From NCBI RefSeq assembly GCF_003751305.1, contig NZ_RJKV01000002.1:1364001-1428000 (forward strand): DNA of 64,000 bases, read 5' to 3'. This stretch comes from Stenotrophomonas rhizophila (GTDB lineage: Bacteria; Pseudomonadota; Gammaproteobacteria; Xanthomonadales; Xanthomonadaceae). Shown in pieces: positions 47,012 through 55,704 of this stretch. Below the pieces are notes generated by a model. It was not told where the DNA came from, searched no databases, and saw only the letters and a list, made by a program, of their open reading frames with translations. Numbering within the stretch: the first letter of the stretch is position 1; the number at the start of each line of letters is the position of its first letter. A program made the translations under genes and the position numbers.

Positions 47012-48766
47012 GTGCCACTGCGCCGGGCTGACGACATCCTCGAGTGGCTGCTGGCTCGCCAGCCGGACACGCGCTTTCTTGAAAAAACCACCGGCCTCCC
47101 CTATGGGTGGGGCCTGTGGCTGCGTGCGTTGTCGCCGCTCCCGCGTCCGTTCCGGGCCAGCGAAGTGCTGGCCGAGCTGGCCCAGCGCGCGCCGCTTCCG
47201 CAGGGCGGGCGCCTGCCTGAACTGAGTTTCGTCCAGGCGATGCGTCGCCTGCTTTGGCAAGGCTGGGATCCGGCCCCCCGCGATCAGCGCTGGATGCGCT
47301 GGACCTCGGCAGTGATCAGCGCGTTGCTGCATCTGATGTTCGCGCTGTTGCTGCTGTGGGTCGCCTTGATCCGGCCGCCGAGTGAGCCGGAGCAGGGCGG
47401 TGAGAGTGGTCGCGTGCAGGTCGCGTTCGTCGGCCGTGGCACGCCGCAACAGGAAGAGGGTAGCCAGCCGCCCGCAGCCGAACCGGCGTCCGCCGAAGCC
47501 GCCATCGCAGCCGCGATGGCCAATGCGCAGGCGATGGCCCAAGCCGAAGCCGATGCGCGCGAGCCGTCCGCATCCGCACCGCAGCCCGCTGCCACGCCCG
47601 CGCCGCCCAGCGAACCGCAGCCAGCACCTCCCTCGCCAGCGACACCGGCGGTGGAGCAACCGGTGCAGGCGACGGACGTGGCCCAGGCGACATCCGATTT
47701 CGTGGTGCCACCCACCAGCGTGCCCCGCACCGAGGTGCGCGTGGTCACGCGCGATCCGCAGGACATCGCCGTGCGCGAGCGCACCGTGGTGACCGTGGAA
47801 GCGCCGACGCCGCGCAGCAACGTACCGACGCCGCGCCCGGTCGAGCCGCAACTGCGCACACCCGAAGTGAGCGTGCAGGAACGCCAGGTGACCGTCATCG
47901 AAGCGCCGGCACCGGCCGTCAGGGTGCCGGGCCCACAGGTGGATGCCAGCGTTCGGCAGCGCGAGCTGCAGGTGCGCGAGCGCGAGATCCGGCCGGTCAC
48001 CGCGCCGGCGGTGACGGTCGCCACGCTGCCCACGCGCGAGGTGACCTTGCCGGGCCGATCGCCGGAGGTCGCCGTGCGCGAACGTGCCGTACCCAATGCC
48101 GCACCGCGCCCGGCGCCACCGTCGCCAACTGCGCCGAGCAGCACTGCCACGGCATCGGCGCCTTCCACTCCCCCAGGCGCCACCCGTGCGCCCGGCAACC
48201 GCGCGTCGACCCCGGCCGGTTCGCCCGCCAGCCAGGCGGCAGCAGCGTCGGGCAACTGGGCAACCCCCAATCGCGCGGACGACTGGGGTGCGGCCAACCA
48301 TCCGCAGGATGCCGATCTCAACGGGCGGGCGGTCAGCGCGACCGGCAAGAGCGGCGGCAGCCTGTTCAATGCCGATGGCAGCGTGCGCGTGCCAGGGCAG
48401 GCGGGAACTGGCAACACCGAGCGCGGTGCACCCGGCGGCGAGAAAGACGGCTGGAGCAAGGAGCGCATCGCGCAGTCCGGCACCTGGCTCAAGCGTCCAC
48501 CCTATGACTACACCCCGACCTCGTTCGACAAGTACTGGGCGCCCAACGAATCACTGCTGGCCGAGTGGGTCCGCAAGGGCATCAAGGCGGTCGAGATCCC
48601 GATCCCGGGCACGAGCTCGACAATCTCCTGCGTGATCTCCGTCCTGCAGTTCGGTGGCGGGTGCGGCCTGAGTGATCCAAACATGCAGGACCAGCCTGCC
48701 ATCGCCCGGCCGCCGCCGGACATCCCGTTCAAGAAAGAGCTGCAGGAAGACAACGGCAGCCGATGA
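47012..48766 (+). CDS. large Pro-rich TonB-like 'transmembrane repetitive' protein
   Basis: 584 residues from a GTG start. A cytoplasmic domain of about 90 residues has a conserved-looking WGLWLRALSPLPRP motif. One membrane helix (about 96-120, VISALLHLMFALLLLWVALI) follows, then about 300 residues of Pro/Ala/Val repeats built on a VxVRERxV core (e.g. DIAVRERTVVTVEAP, VSVQERQVTVIEAP, ELQVREREIRPV, VAVRERAVP). A small C-terminal domain has two cysteines (TISCVISVLQFGGGCGL). The layout resembles TonB, with a periplasm-spanning rod and a terminal domain. It lies next to nfuA. Function unknown. Confidence 0.7.
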   Translation: MPLRRADDILEWLLARQPDTRFLEKTTGLPYGWGLWLRALSPLPRPFRASEVLAELAQRAPLPQGGRLPELSFVQAMRRLLWQGWDPAPRDQRWMRWTSAVISALLHLMFALLLLWVALIRPPSEPEQGGESGRVQVAFVGRGTPQQEEGSQPPAAEPASAEAAIAAAMANAQAMAQAEADAREPSASAPQPAATPAPPSEPQPAPPSPATPAVEQPVQATDVAQATSDFVVPPTSVPRTEVRVVTRDPQDIAVRERTVVTVEAPTPRSNVPTPRPVEPQLRTPEVSVQERQVTVIEAPAPAVRVPGPQVDASVRQRELQVREREIRPVTAPAVTVATLPTREVTLPGRSPEVAVRERAVPNAAPRPAPPSPTAPSSTATASAPSTPPGATRAPGNRASTPAGSPASQAAAASGNWATPNRADDWGAANHPQDADLNGRAVSATGKSGGSLFNADGSVRVPGQAGTGNTERGAPGGEKDGWSKERIAQSGTWLKRPPYDYTPTSFDKYWAPNESLLAEWVRKGIKAVEIPIPGTSSTISCVISVLQFGGGCGLSDPNMQDQPAIARPPPDIPFKKELQEDNGSR

Positions 48767-48783
48767 GGCTGCGCCTCATCGGC

Positions 48784-48859
48784 AGGTAGAGCCACCCCAT
48801 GGGTGGCTGCCCTAGGGTCAGCATCATTGGGCGTCACAGCCACGCATGGCGTGGCTACC
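48784..48859. repeat. inverted pair of GTAG-type REP palindromes
   Basis: GGTAGAGCCACCCCATGGGTGGCTGCC (from 48785) and CACAGCCACGCATGGCGTGGCTACCC (48835-48860) face each other with GTAG ends outward. They lie between convergent genes. Confidence 0.75.
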
Positions 48860-48868
48860 CGGATACGG

Positions 48869-49318
48869 TTACGGCGTCGCGGCGCCTTCGTCCAGTCCCA
48901 CGTCTGCATCGCGCAATGCCACGAACGCCCAGAACGGCACGTTGCTGTCACTCCAGTAGCGGCTGGCTTCATCGAGCACATCCAGCAGCGTGTCGAAATC
49001 GGCGCCGGCATCGCTGCGCAGGGCATCGGCGTCGCTGAAGAACAGCGCATAGCCGTTGGCCGGCAGCCAGGCCAGGTCGCGCAGGTTGTCGGTCAGCGCG
49101 TCCCAGTTGCCGCCAAAGCCGGTTGGAAAATCCAGGCGGGCGGCCAGCCGCATCAGCAGCGTGCGTTTGTCGTGGCAGCCGTCCAGGTCGATCTGGATCA
49201 CGCGCAGGCCGGCATCGCGCATCGCGGCCGACAACGGGGCGACATCGTCATTGCCGATCGCATAGATGCCGGCGTTGTTGATGTCGTGCAGGCCCAACTC
49301 GAATCCGTCATGCGTCAT
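48869..49318 (-). CDS. barstar-family RNase inhibitor
   Basis: 149 residues. The barstar core is present: VIQIDLDGCHDKRTLLMRLA followed by LDFPTGFGGNWDALTDNLRDLAW, where the GxNWDAL motif and following Asp contact barnase. An N-terminal extension and a C-terminal arm (WSDSNVPFWAFVALRDAD) complete it. Its ATG overlaps the stop of the RNase gene (ATGA), so antidote and enzyme are translationally coupled. Confidence 0.92.
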   Translation of the reverse strand: MTHDGFELGLHDINNAGIYAIGNDDVAPLSAAMRDAGLRVIQIDLDGCHDKRTLLMRLAARLDFPTGFGGNWDALTDNLRDLAWLPANGYALFFSDADALRSDAGADFDTLLDVLDEASRYWSDSNVPFWAFVALRDADVGLDEGAATP

Positions 49319-49788
49319 TGCCAGCTCCCGGCAGGTGGAACGTCGAAACTACGGAACGTTTCATAGTGATCATCGGTGTAGAACCAGCCAGTAGGGGGTG
49401 TGCCGCCGGTGACGATGCGCCGTGCGCCGCGATTGCTGGCACCGGGCGTGTCCACCGTGTATTCGTGGTAGTAGCCGCGCGGCCGCTGCGGCAGGCGTTG
49501 TTCGCGGTTGCTGAAAATGCTGCCGTCCTGCCGGTGCGGGAACGGGCCGCCGCGCTGGATCAGCGCGATGGTGTCGCGCGCCTCGGCGGGCAGGAACGGG
49601 GGCAGGGGATCGCGCGCTGCCTTGGCCGATGCCGGCGATGACGTCACTGCACCGGCGGCCGGCGCCGCGTCCGGTTGCGTCAGCGATGGCGCGAACTGCG
49701 GCGCGGGCGGACGCTGGGCGAGCTTGATGGCGGCCAGGCCACCGACCAGCAGCACGATGGCGATCAACAACAGCAGCGGCTTGCGCAT
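49315..49788 (-). CDS. barnase-like guanyl-specific ribonuclease with N-terminal signal or anchor
   Basis: 157 residues. Residues 4-23 are a membrane helix (LLLLIAIVLLVGGLAAIKLA) followed by a Pro/Ala linker. The RNase domain runs from about residue 60 (IALIQRGGPFPHRQDGSIF). Catalytic residues of the barnase/RNase Sa fold are in place: Glu in YYHEYTVDTP, Arg in RGARRIVTGG and His in YTDDHYETF. Likely periplasmic, membrane-tethered or secreted, with the barstar-like protein protecting the cytoplasm. Confidence 0.9.
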   Translation of the reverse strand: MRKPLLLLIAIVLLVGGLAAIKLAQRPPAPQFAPSLTQPDAAPAAGAVTSSPASAKAARDPLPPFLPAEARDTIALIQRGGPFPHRQDGSIFSNREQRLPQRPRGYYHEYTVDTPGASNRGARRIVTGGTPPTGWFYTDDHYETFRSFDVPPAGSWQ

Positions 49789-50056
49789 GAGGGGCCAGGA
49801 GCGATGAGCGAGGCGACTACTCTACTGCGATCACCGGTCCGCACGGTGAGGCGCAGCCGAACAGGCGTGCTCCGCTGCAAGAGGGCCTGCGGCACCTGCG
49901 CGTCACCGTCACTTTCGCGTAACGATCCCGACACGCGATCGACCGCGCAGGACGAAGTTTCCTTTACATGGCCCTTGGTAAGCTCATCGGCCATCCCCAT
50001 CATCGACTCCGCAACGCCCGGTCTTTGCCGGGTGAGTGAGCTACCAGGAGAACCAC

Positions 50057-50668
50057 ATGGCCTATACCCTCCCCAAGCTGTCCTACGCCTACGACGCGCT
50101 CGAGCCGCATATCGACGCAGCGACGATGGAAATCCACCACACCAAGCATCACCAGACGTACATCAACAACGTCAACGCCGCGCTGGAAGGCACCGAGTTC
50201 GCCGACCTGCCGGTAGAAGAACTGGTCAAGAAGACCAAGTCCCTTCCGGAAAACCTGCAGGGCGTCGTGCGCAACAACGGCGGCGGCCATGCCAACCACA
50301 CCCTGTTCTGGACCGTGATGTCGCCCAACGGCGGCGGCGCTCCGGTGGGCGACGTGGCCAAGGCGATCGATTCGCAGCTGGGCGGCCTGGAAAAGTTCAA
50401 GGAAGCCTTCACCAAGGCGGCCCTGACCCGTTTCGGCAGCGGCTGGGCCTGGCTGAGCGTCACCCCGGACAAGAAGGTCGTGGTGGAAAGCAGCGCCAAC
50501 CAGGACAGCCCGCTGATGGACGGCAACACGCCGATCCTGGCGCTGGACGTGTGGGAACACGCGTACTACCTGAAGTATCAGAACCGTCGCCCGGAATACA
50601 TCGGCGCGTTCTTCAACGTCGTTGACTGGAATGAAGTCGAGCGTCGTTACCAGGAAGCCATTGCCTGA
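50057..50668 (+). CDS. sodA: superoxide dismutase (Mn/Fe family)
   Basis: 203 residues. CCAGGAG precedes the ATG. Metal ligands: H27-region ([14 protein letters not shown]), [12 protein letters not shown], and the C-terminal [20 protein letters not shown] contains the Gln typical of Mn-type enzymes, so Mn is favoured over Fe. Detoxifies superoxide in the cytoplasm. A strong terminator follows. Confidence 0.95.
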   Translation: MAYTLPKLSYAYDALEPHIDAATMEIHHTKHHQTYINNVNAALEGTEFADLPVEELVKKTKSLPENLQGVVRNNGGGHANHTLFWTVMSPNGGGAPVGDVAKAIDSQLGGLEKFKEAFTKAALTRFGSGWAWLSVTPDKKVVVESSANQDSPLMDGNTPILALDVWEHAYYLKYQNRRPEYIGAFFNVVDWNEVERRYQEAIA

Positions 50669-50692
50669 TCGGCAGAGTCACCTGACACACGA

Positions 50693-50722
50693 ACGGCCAG
50701 GCAGCGATGCCTGGCCGTTTTT
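50693..50722 (+). terminator. Rho-independent terminator of the superoxide dismutase gene
   Basis: ACGGCCAGGCA, loop GCGA, TGCCTGGCCGT, TTTT. Perfect 11-bp stem plus T-run. Confidence 0.92.
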
Positions 50723-50748
50723 CGTTGCGCTACTGGAAGCGGTGCGAT

Positions 50749-51597
50749 TCAGGGCGCGCTGGCGCTTTCCGGAGTCTGCAGACGCAGGGTCGCCATCGTG
50801 CCCAGCCGCATCGCGTTGGGGTCACCTTCGGTGGCCGGCAGTTTGATGCTGTCCTGGCGGATCCCGCCGAAGTGCTTGACCTGGAACAGTACGTCCAGGC
50901 CGTGACCGCGTGCCGCGCCGGCCAACGAGGGCGGATCCACGCGTTCACCGGGGTTCTTGCGCGCTGGCTGGAACCCCGGGGTGCTGCCGACCAGTTCGCC
51001 GATGTCGGCCGAGAAGTCTCCGGCGATCAGCGAGGGCAGGCCATCGGCGGTCGCACCGATCCAGGTCATCAGGTCGCTGGTCTGGTGCCGGCGGATCTGT
51101 GCGTCGTCCGGCTCCGGCCGCAGCCGGGCGATATAGATGTTGACCAGCTCCTCGCGCAGCTTGACCCGCAACATGCCGGCCGCGCTGAACTGCCCGGGCG
51201 GGTGCAGCAGGGTGACGGCGTCATCGGTCACCGGCAGGCGGGTGAGCATCGCGCTGCCGTGCCGCAGCGGCTGGCTCGGCGGGTCGGCGGTGACGAAATC
51301 GCAGCTGTAGCGCAGCCGGCTGGCCAGCCAGCAGGCCGGATTGCGGCCCTGGCTCTGCTGCACCCGCTGCACCGCGATCACGTCCGGCTGCATGGATTCA
51401 AGCAGCTGCAGCACCTGATCCCGCCGTTGCTGCCACTGCGCATCGTCCTGGGTTGGCAGTTCCAACGTGGCGATCTTCAGCGAGGGCAGGGCATCCTCGG
51501 CCTGACGCGCATGCGCGCCTGCGGCGGGGGCCGCCAGCAACAGCAGCAGGATCCAGCCTGTCCAACGTCGGGTCCCACCGGTGATGTGCGTGCGCAT
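50749..51597 (-). CDS. exported EEP-fold protein lacking catalytic residues (probable pseudoenzyme)
   Basis: 282 residues from the ATG at 51597, starting a signal peptide (WILLLLLAAPAAGAHA). It aligns along its length with the EEP protein at 38677 (e.g. QPDVIAVQRVQQ versus KPDAIALQEVIQ; DFVTADPPSQPLRHGSAMLTRLPV versus FVSTDPPGRFKRYGNALLTRRPV). The metal and catalytic positions are replaced: FN to LE, QEV to QRV, THL to ARL, GDFNA to GDFSA, IDH to LDV, and the SDH motif is missing. The frame is intact, so it is a maintained gene rather than a pseudogene, perhaps with a binding role. Confidence 0.8.
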   Translation of the reverse strand: MRTHITGGTRRWTGWILLLLLAAPAAGAHARQAEDALPSLKIATLELPTQDDAQWQQRRDQVLQLLESMQPDVIAVQRVQQSQGRNPACWLASRLRYSCDFVTADPPSQPLRHGSAMLTRLPVTDDAVTLLHPPGQFSAAGMLRVKLREELVNIYIARLRPEPDDAQIRRHQTSDLMTWIGATADGLPSLIAGDFSADIGELVGSTPGFQPARKNPGERVDPPSLAGAARGHGLDVLFQVKHFGGIRQDSIKLPATEGDPNAMRLGTMATLRLQTPESASAP

Positions 51598-51774
51598 AAC
51601 GATAAGTTTACGCTTCCGCCGTGGACGATCCGTGACATGGGTGCCATCCCGCGCGGTCGTTTTCGGCCCACCTGCCATGTCCGGCGCCGCCTGTCATGCA
51701 GCTGTGCAGCGTGCGCTGGGGTGGGGGCTTCCGGTAATCTTGGTCCTTTCGTGTTCGCAGGACAGCCCCACAGG

Positions 51775-53337
51775 ATGAGCAATATCGCAGCCGCCAGCGC
51801 CGGCAAAGGCAAGATGCCGCGCCAGATTCCCTACATCATCGGCAATGAGGCCTGCGAACGCTTCAGCTTCTATGGGATGCGCAACATCCTGGTGCAGTTC
51901 CTGATCACCTCGCTGCTGCTGCAGGAGATCACCGCCGATGGCCGCGCCGGCGAGGCGAAGGACATCATGCACAGCTTCATGATCGGCGTGTACTTCTTCC
52001 CGCTGCTCGGTGGCTGGCTGGCGGACAAGTTCTTCGGCAAGTACCACACCATCCTGTGGTTCAGCCTGATCTATTGCGCCGGTCACGCCTGTCTGGCCAT
52101 CTTCGAGGACAGCCGCCAGGGCTTCTTCGTCGGCCTGGGCCTGATCGCGCTGGGCGCGGGCGGCATCAAGCCGCTGGTGGCCTCGTTCATGGGCGACCAG
52201 TTCGACCAGAGCAACAAGCATCTGGCCAAGGTCGTGTTCGACGCCTTCTACTGGATCATCAACTTCGGTTCGCTGTTCGCCTCGCTGCTGATCCCGCTGG
52301 CGCTGAAGAACCTGGGCCCGTCGTGGGCGTTCGGCATTCCGGGCATCCTGATGTTCGTGGCCACCTTCGTGTTCTGGATGGGGCGCAAGCGCTATGTGCT
52401 GGTGCCGCTGCCGCCGAAGGACCCGCATTCGTTCGGCAACGTGGTGCGCACCGCGCTGTCGGCGCAGGTGCCGGGCAAGGGCCGTCCGGGTCGTACGTTG
52501 GCCATTCTCGGTGCGGTGCTGGCCGTGGCCTCGATGGGTCTGGTGGGCAGCCTGGGCATCGTGATCTGCCTGTGCATCGCGCTGGTCCTGCTGCTGGCGG
52601 GCATCGGTGGGGGCACCTGGATCCAGCTGGACCGCGCCCGTGCGGTGCATCCAGCCGAGGCCGTGGAAGGTGTGCGCTCGGTGTTGCGCGTGCTGGTGAT
52701 CTTCGCCCTGACCACCCCGTTCTTCTCGCTGTTCGACCAGAAGGCCTCGACCTGGGTCCTGCAGGGCCAGCAGATGGCCATGCCGAGCTGGTTCACCGCG
52801 TCGCAGATGCAGGCGCTGAATCCGCTGCTGGTGATGATCCTGATTCCCTTCAACAACCTCGTGCTGTACCCGATGCTGCGCCGCTTCGGCTTCGAGCCGA
52901 CCGCGCTGCGCCGGATGACCGCCGGTATCGCCTTCAGCGGCCTGGCCTGGATCGTGGTCGGCGGCATCCAGGTGATGATGGATGGCGGCAACGTGATGTC
53001 CATCTTCTGGCAGATGCTGCCCTATGCGCTGCTCACCTTCGGTGAGGTGCTGGTCTCGGCCACCGGCCTGGAGTTCGCCTACAGCCAGGCGCCGCAGGCG
53101 ATGAAGGGCGTGGTGATGAGCTTCTGGAACCTGACCACCACCATCGGCAACCTGTGGGTGCTGCTGTCCAACGCGGCGGTGCGCAACGATACGGTCACCC
53201 ACCAGATCGCCAGTACCGGCTTGAGCGAGGCGGCGTTCCTGATGTTCTTCTTCGCCGGCTTTGCGTTCCTGGCGGCGTTGGCCTTCGGTTGGTATGCCAA
53301 GCGCTATCGTATGGTCGACAACTACCGCACCGCCTGA
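51775..53337 (+). CDS. proton-dependent oligopeptide (POT) family transporter
   Basis: 520 residues, about 12-14 membrane segments. The POT proton motif ExxER is in NEACERFSFYGMRNIL. GLIALGAGGIKPLVASFMGDQFD is the second family signature. It imports di- or tripeptides with protons. A typical POT has this length; there is no sign of truncation. Just upstream of a rhomboid gene, spaced by 7 bases. Confidence 0.93.
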   Translation: MSNIAAASAGKGKMPRQIPYIIGNEACERFSFYGMRNILVQFLITSLLLQEITADGRAGEAKDIMHSFMIGVYFFPLLGGWLADKFFGKYHTILWFSLIYCAGHACLAIFEDSRQGFFVGLGLIALGAGGIKPLVASFMGDQFDQSNKHLAKVVFDAFYWIINFGSLFASLLIPLALKNLGPSWAFGIPGILMFVATFVFWMGRKRYVLVPLPPKDPHSFGNVVRTALSAQVPGKGRPGRTLAILGAVLAVASMGLVGSLGIVICLCIALVLLLAGIGGGTWIQLDRARAVHPAEAVEGVRSVLRVLVIFALTTPFFSLFDQKASTWVLQGQQMAMPSWFTASQMQALNPLLVMILIPFNNLVLYPMLRRFGFEPTALRRMTAGIAFSGLAWIVVGGIQVMMDGGNVMSIFWQMLPYALLTFGEVLVSATGLEFAYSQAPQAMKGVVMSFWNLTTTIGNLWVLLSNAAVRNDTVTHQIASTGLSEAAFLMFFFAGFAFLAALAFGWYAKRYRMVDNYRTA

Positions 53338-53344
53338 GCCTGAC

Positions 53345-53968
53345 ATGACCCCAGTCAACCTGCTGCTGATCGCCATCACCGTCATCGTGTCGTGGATGGC
53401 GTTCAAAAACCGAGCGCTGGCCGACCGCCTGATCCTGTGGCCGCCGGCGGTGGACCGCAACCGTCAGTACGATCGCCTGATCACGTACGGGTTCATCCAC
53501 GCCGATCTCTCGCATCTGGCGTTCAACATGATCACGCTGTTCTTCTTCGGCGGCTTCATCGAACAGGTGATGCTGCAGTTGAGCGGCAGCTACCTGACCT
53601 ATCCGGCGTTCTACCTGGGTGCGTTGCTGGTATCGATCCTGCCGAGCTACCTGAAGAACCAGAAGAACCCGAACTACCTCAGCCTCGGGGCGTCCGGTGC
53701 GGTGTCGGCGGTGCTGTTCGCCTTCATCCTGATCAAGCCGTGGTCGATCATCCTGGTGCTGTTCATTCCGGCCCCGGCGATCATCTATGCGGTGTTCTAC
53801 GTGGGCTACAGCATCTGGATGGACCGCCGTGGCGGCGACCGGATCAACCACAGTGCACACCTGGCCGGTGCGGCGTTCGGCGTGCTGTTCATGCTGGCCA
53901 TGCAGCCGAGCATCTTCAGCCACTTCCTGCGTGAGCTGAGCAACCCGACCTTCCGCCTCGGCGGTTGA
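53345..53968 (+). CDS. rhomboid-family intramembrane serine protease
   Basis: 207 residues, six membrane segments. Catalytic Ser in LGASGAVSAVLFAF and His in INHSAHLAGAAFG; the TM2 His/Asn motif appears as THGFIHADLSHLAFNM-like FIHADLSHLAFNM. It cleaves membrane proteins within the bilayer; substrate unknown. Follows the POT gene by 7 bases and is probably co-transcribed. Confidence 0.93.
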   Translation: MTPVNLLLIAITVIVSWMAFKNRALADRLILWPPAVDRNRQYDRLITYGFIHADLSHLAFNMITLFFFGGFIEQVMLQLSGSYLTYPAFYLGALLVSILPSYLKNQKNPNYLSLGASGAVSAVLFAFILIKPWSIILVLFIPAPAIIYAVFYVGYSIWMDRRGGDRINHSAHLAGAAFGVLFMLAMQPSIFSHFLRELSNPTFRLGG

Positions 53969-53974
53969 GGCAGG

Positions 53975-54062
53975 GCGTACCGACCAACGGTCGGTACCTG
54001 CGCGGTGTGTCGGTCGCGGGTCAACCCGCGACCGTCGGGCACCTCACGACCGTTGGTCGTGA
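53975..54062. repeat. cluster of three short palindromes after the rhomboid gene
   Basis: GTACCGACCAACGGTCGGTACC, a CGCGGGTCAACCCGCG hairpin, and CACGACCGTTGGTCGTG. The first and third share the GACC.ACGGTC core seen after the lacI-family gene. Located between convergent genes; likely REP-related and possibly terminating. Confidence 0.65.
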
Positions 54063-54074
54063 GTGCGGCAACCG

Positions 54075-54254
54075 TCAGGCGGCCTTCTTGCCGTCCACGC
54101 CATAGGTGCTGAGCAGCCGGGCATAGACTTCGTTGTCGATCTGATCGAATTCCCAGCCCTGGGTCTGGCCATTCACGGCCAGCTGGAACAGACCTTCAAG
54201 CAGCGAGCTGTCGGCATCGCCGTGCGCGGCGGGGGCGGGTGCAGTGTTGTCCAT
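54075..54254 (-). CDS. 59-residue protein of unknown function
   Basis: Small gene with a strong ribosome site (GGAGG seven bases before the ATG). It begins MDNTAPAPAAHGDADSSLLE and continues to a mostly helical, acidic body (WEFDQIDNEVYARLLSTYG) and a basic end (DGKKAA). No signal or membrane segment. Codon use is like its neighbours. It stands alone, divergent from the GNAT-like gene. Family not recognised. Confidence 0.7.
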   Translation of the reverse strand: MDNTAPAPAAHGDADSSLLEGLFQLAVNGQTQGWEFDQIDNEVYARLLSTYGVDGKKAA

Positions 54255-54467
54255 GCGGACCTCCGGAAAGCGGGTTCGTACCGGTCAGGTCTTCGCAAAA
54301 GCCATGCCAGCTTTTACGCCCTGTCCGAACCTAATATCGGCTTGAGCCGTGCAGGCTTTAGGTCGGCAAGTGACGTGATGCGTCGCTGGCTGACCCTGTT
54401 CAGGCTTCACACGATCATGGCGGCCGGCTGCGCACTATCGCGTCAGTCGCCGCAGGAGACACCGCTC

Positions 54468-54770
54468 ATGGCTTCGGTCACGCCGCCCGGACTGGCTTAC
54501 GAAGTGGAGCACGATCTGGACCACCACCGCTTCCAGGCCCGGGTCAAAGGGCATCTGGCGCTGCTGGACTACCAGATCAAGCGCAAGCGGATGATCATTA
54601 CCCACACCGAGGTCCCCGAGCCGATCGCCGGCCGCGGCGTCGCGGGCGAATTGACCAAGGTGGCGCTGCGTTACGCGCGCGACAACAAGTTCAAGGTCGT
54701 GCCGGCCTGTGCGTATGCCGAGGCGTTCCTGCAGCGGCACGAGGAGTACGACGACCTGCTGGTCCGATGA
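54468..54770 (+). CDS. small GNAT-fold N-acetyltransferase-like protein (YjdJ type)
   Basis: 100 residues from the ATG at 54468; GGAG about 10 bases upstream. Features of the compact YjdJ/Gta1-like GNAT group: LALLDYQIKRKRMIITHTEVPEPIAGRGVAGELTKVAL (shortened), the GRGVAGEL acetyl-CoA loop, and a C-terminal YAEAFLQRHEEYDDL where the family has CxYa..yl..HpeY. Substrate unknown. It sits 65 bases before the lipoprotein gene. Confidence 0.85.
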   Translation: MASVTPPGLAYEVEHDLDHHRFQARVKGHLALLDYQIKRKRMIITHTEVPEPIAGRGVAGELTKVALRYARDNKFKVVPACAYAEAFLQRHEEYDDLLVR

Positions 54771-54835
54771 CGACAGCGGGTCATGCTTCAGGGATGGCTG
54801 ATCATGATGGTGGGTTACAACAAGGGGATGTCAGG

Positions 54836-55690
54836 ATGAACATTGCAGGAAACCGTCGCGCGCTGCGCGTCAGCGCGCTGGCCTTGGCCATGGGCGTGGT
54901 GGTGGTGGCAGGATGCAAGCGCGACGGCGAAACAGCGGCACCGGCCGCACCAGTGGAGACGGCCGCCGAACCCGCGGCACCGACCGTGGCAGCAGACGCA
55001 CCGGTCGAATTGCGCGACGTCATCGAGACCTCGCCGCAGGCCGTGGTCGGGATCAGCTATCCGCCGGACATCGCCCGGTATCCCGGGCTGGCCAAGGCAT
55101 TGGCTGGCTACGCCGACAGTGCGCGCGCCGAACTGCAGCAGGCGGTGGACGGGCTGGGCAATGACAAGCCGACGATGCCGTACGAGCTGTCGCTGAGCTT
55201 CGAAAAAGTACTGGAAACGCCGCAGCTGGTGGTGGTCACCGCCGATGGCAGCCGCTACACCGGTGGCGCCCATGGCGAGCCGCTGGTAGCGCGTTTCGTG
55301 TGGCTGCCGGAGCAGCAGCAGATGCTGACCGCCGACAAGCTGGTGGCCGATGCCAAGGGCTGGAAAGCGATCAGTGATTACGTGGCCGACCAGCTGCGCG
55401 AGCGGGTGGCGACGCGACTGAGTGGCGATGAGCTGGAGCCGGCACAGATGCAGGAATCGCTGCGCAATGCGAGTCGGATGATCGCCGACGGCACCGGGCC
55501 GAGCGCGGACAACTTCAGCCAGTTCCAGCCGCTTACTGGTGCCGACGGGCACATCGCTGCGATACGCTTTGTGTTCCCGCCCTACCAGGTAGGGCCGTAC
55601 TCGGACGGCACGCAGACCGTGGACGTTCCGGCCGCGGTGCTGGTGCCGCACGTGGCGCAGGATGTCGCGGGGCTGTTCGCCCGGGGCTGA
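54836..55690 (+). CDS. DUF4163/DUF3298-type (RsiV-like) lipoprotein
   Basis: 284 residues from the ATG at 54836. Lipoprotein signal with lipobox VVAGC. Ala/Pro linker, then a DUF4163-like part (YELSLSFEKVLETPQLVVV, GSRYTGGAHGEP) and a DUF3298-like part (FVFPPYQVGPYSDGTQTVDVP). The latter motif is found in RsiV lysozyme-sensing anti-sigma factors and in heat-shock-type secreted proteins. No anti-sigma domain is present. Followed 14 bases later by cfa. Confidence 0.82.
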   Translation: MNIAGNRRALRVSALALAMGVVVVAGCKRDGETAAPAAPVETAAEPAAPTVAADAPVELRDVIETSPQAVVGISYPPDIARYPGLAKALAGYADSARAELQQAVDGLGNDKPTMPYELSLSFEKVLETPQLVVVTADGSRYTGGAHGEPLVARFVWLPEQQQMLTADKLVADAKGWKAISDYVADQLRERVATRLSGDELEPAQMQESLRNASRMIADGTGPSADNFSQFQPLTGADGHIAAIRFVFPPYQVGPYSDGTQTVDVPAAVLVPHVAQDVAGLFARG

Positions 55691-55704
55691 TCGACGGAGG
55701 CGAT

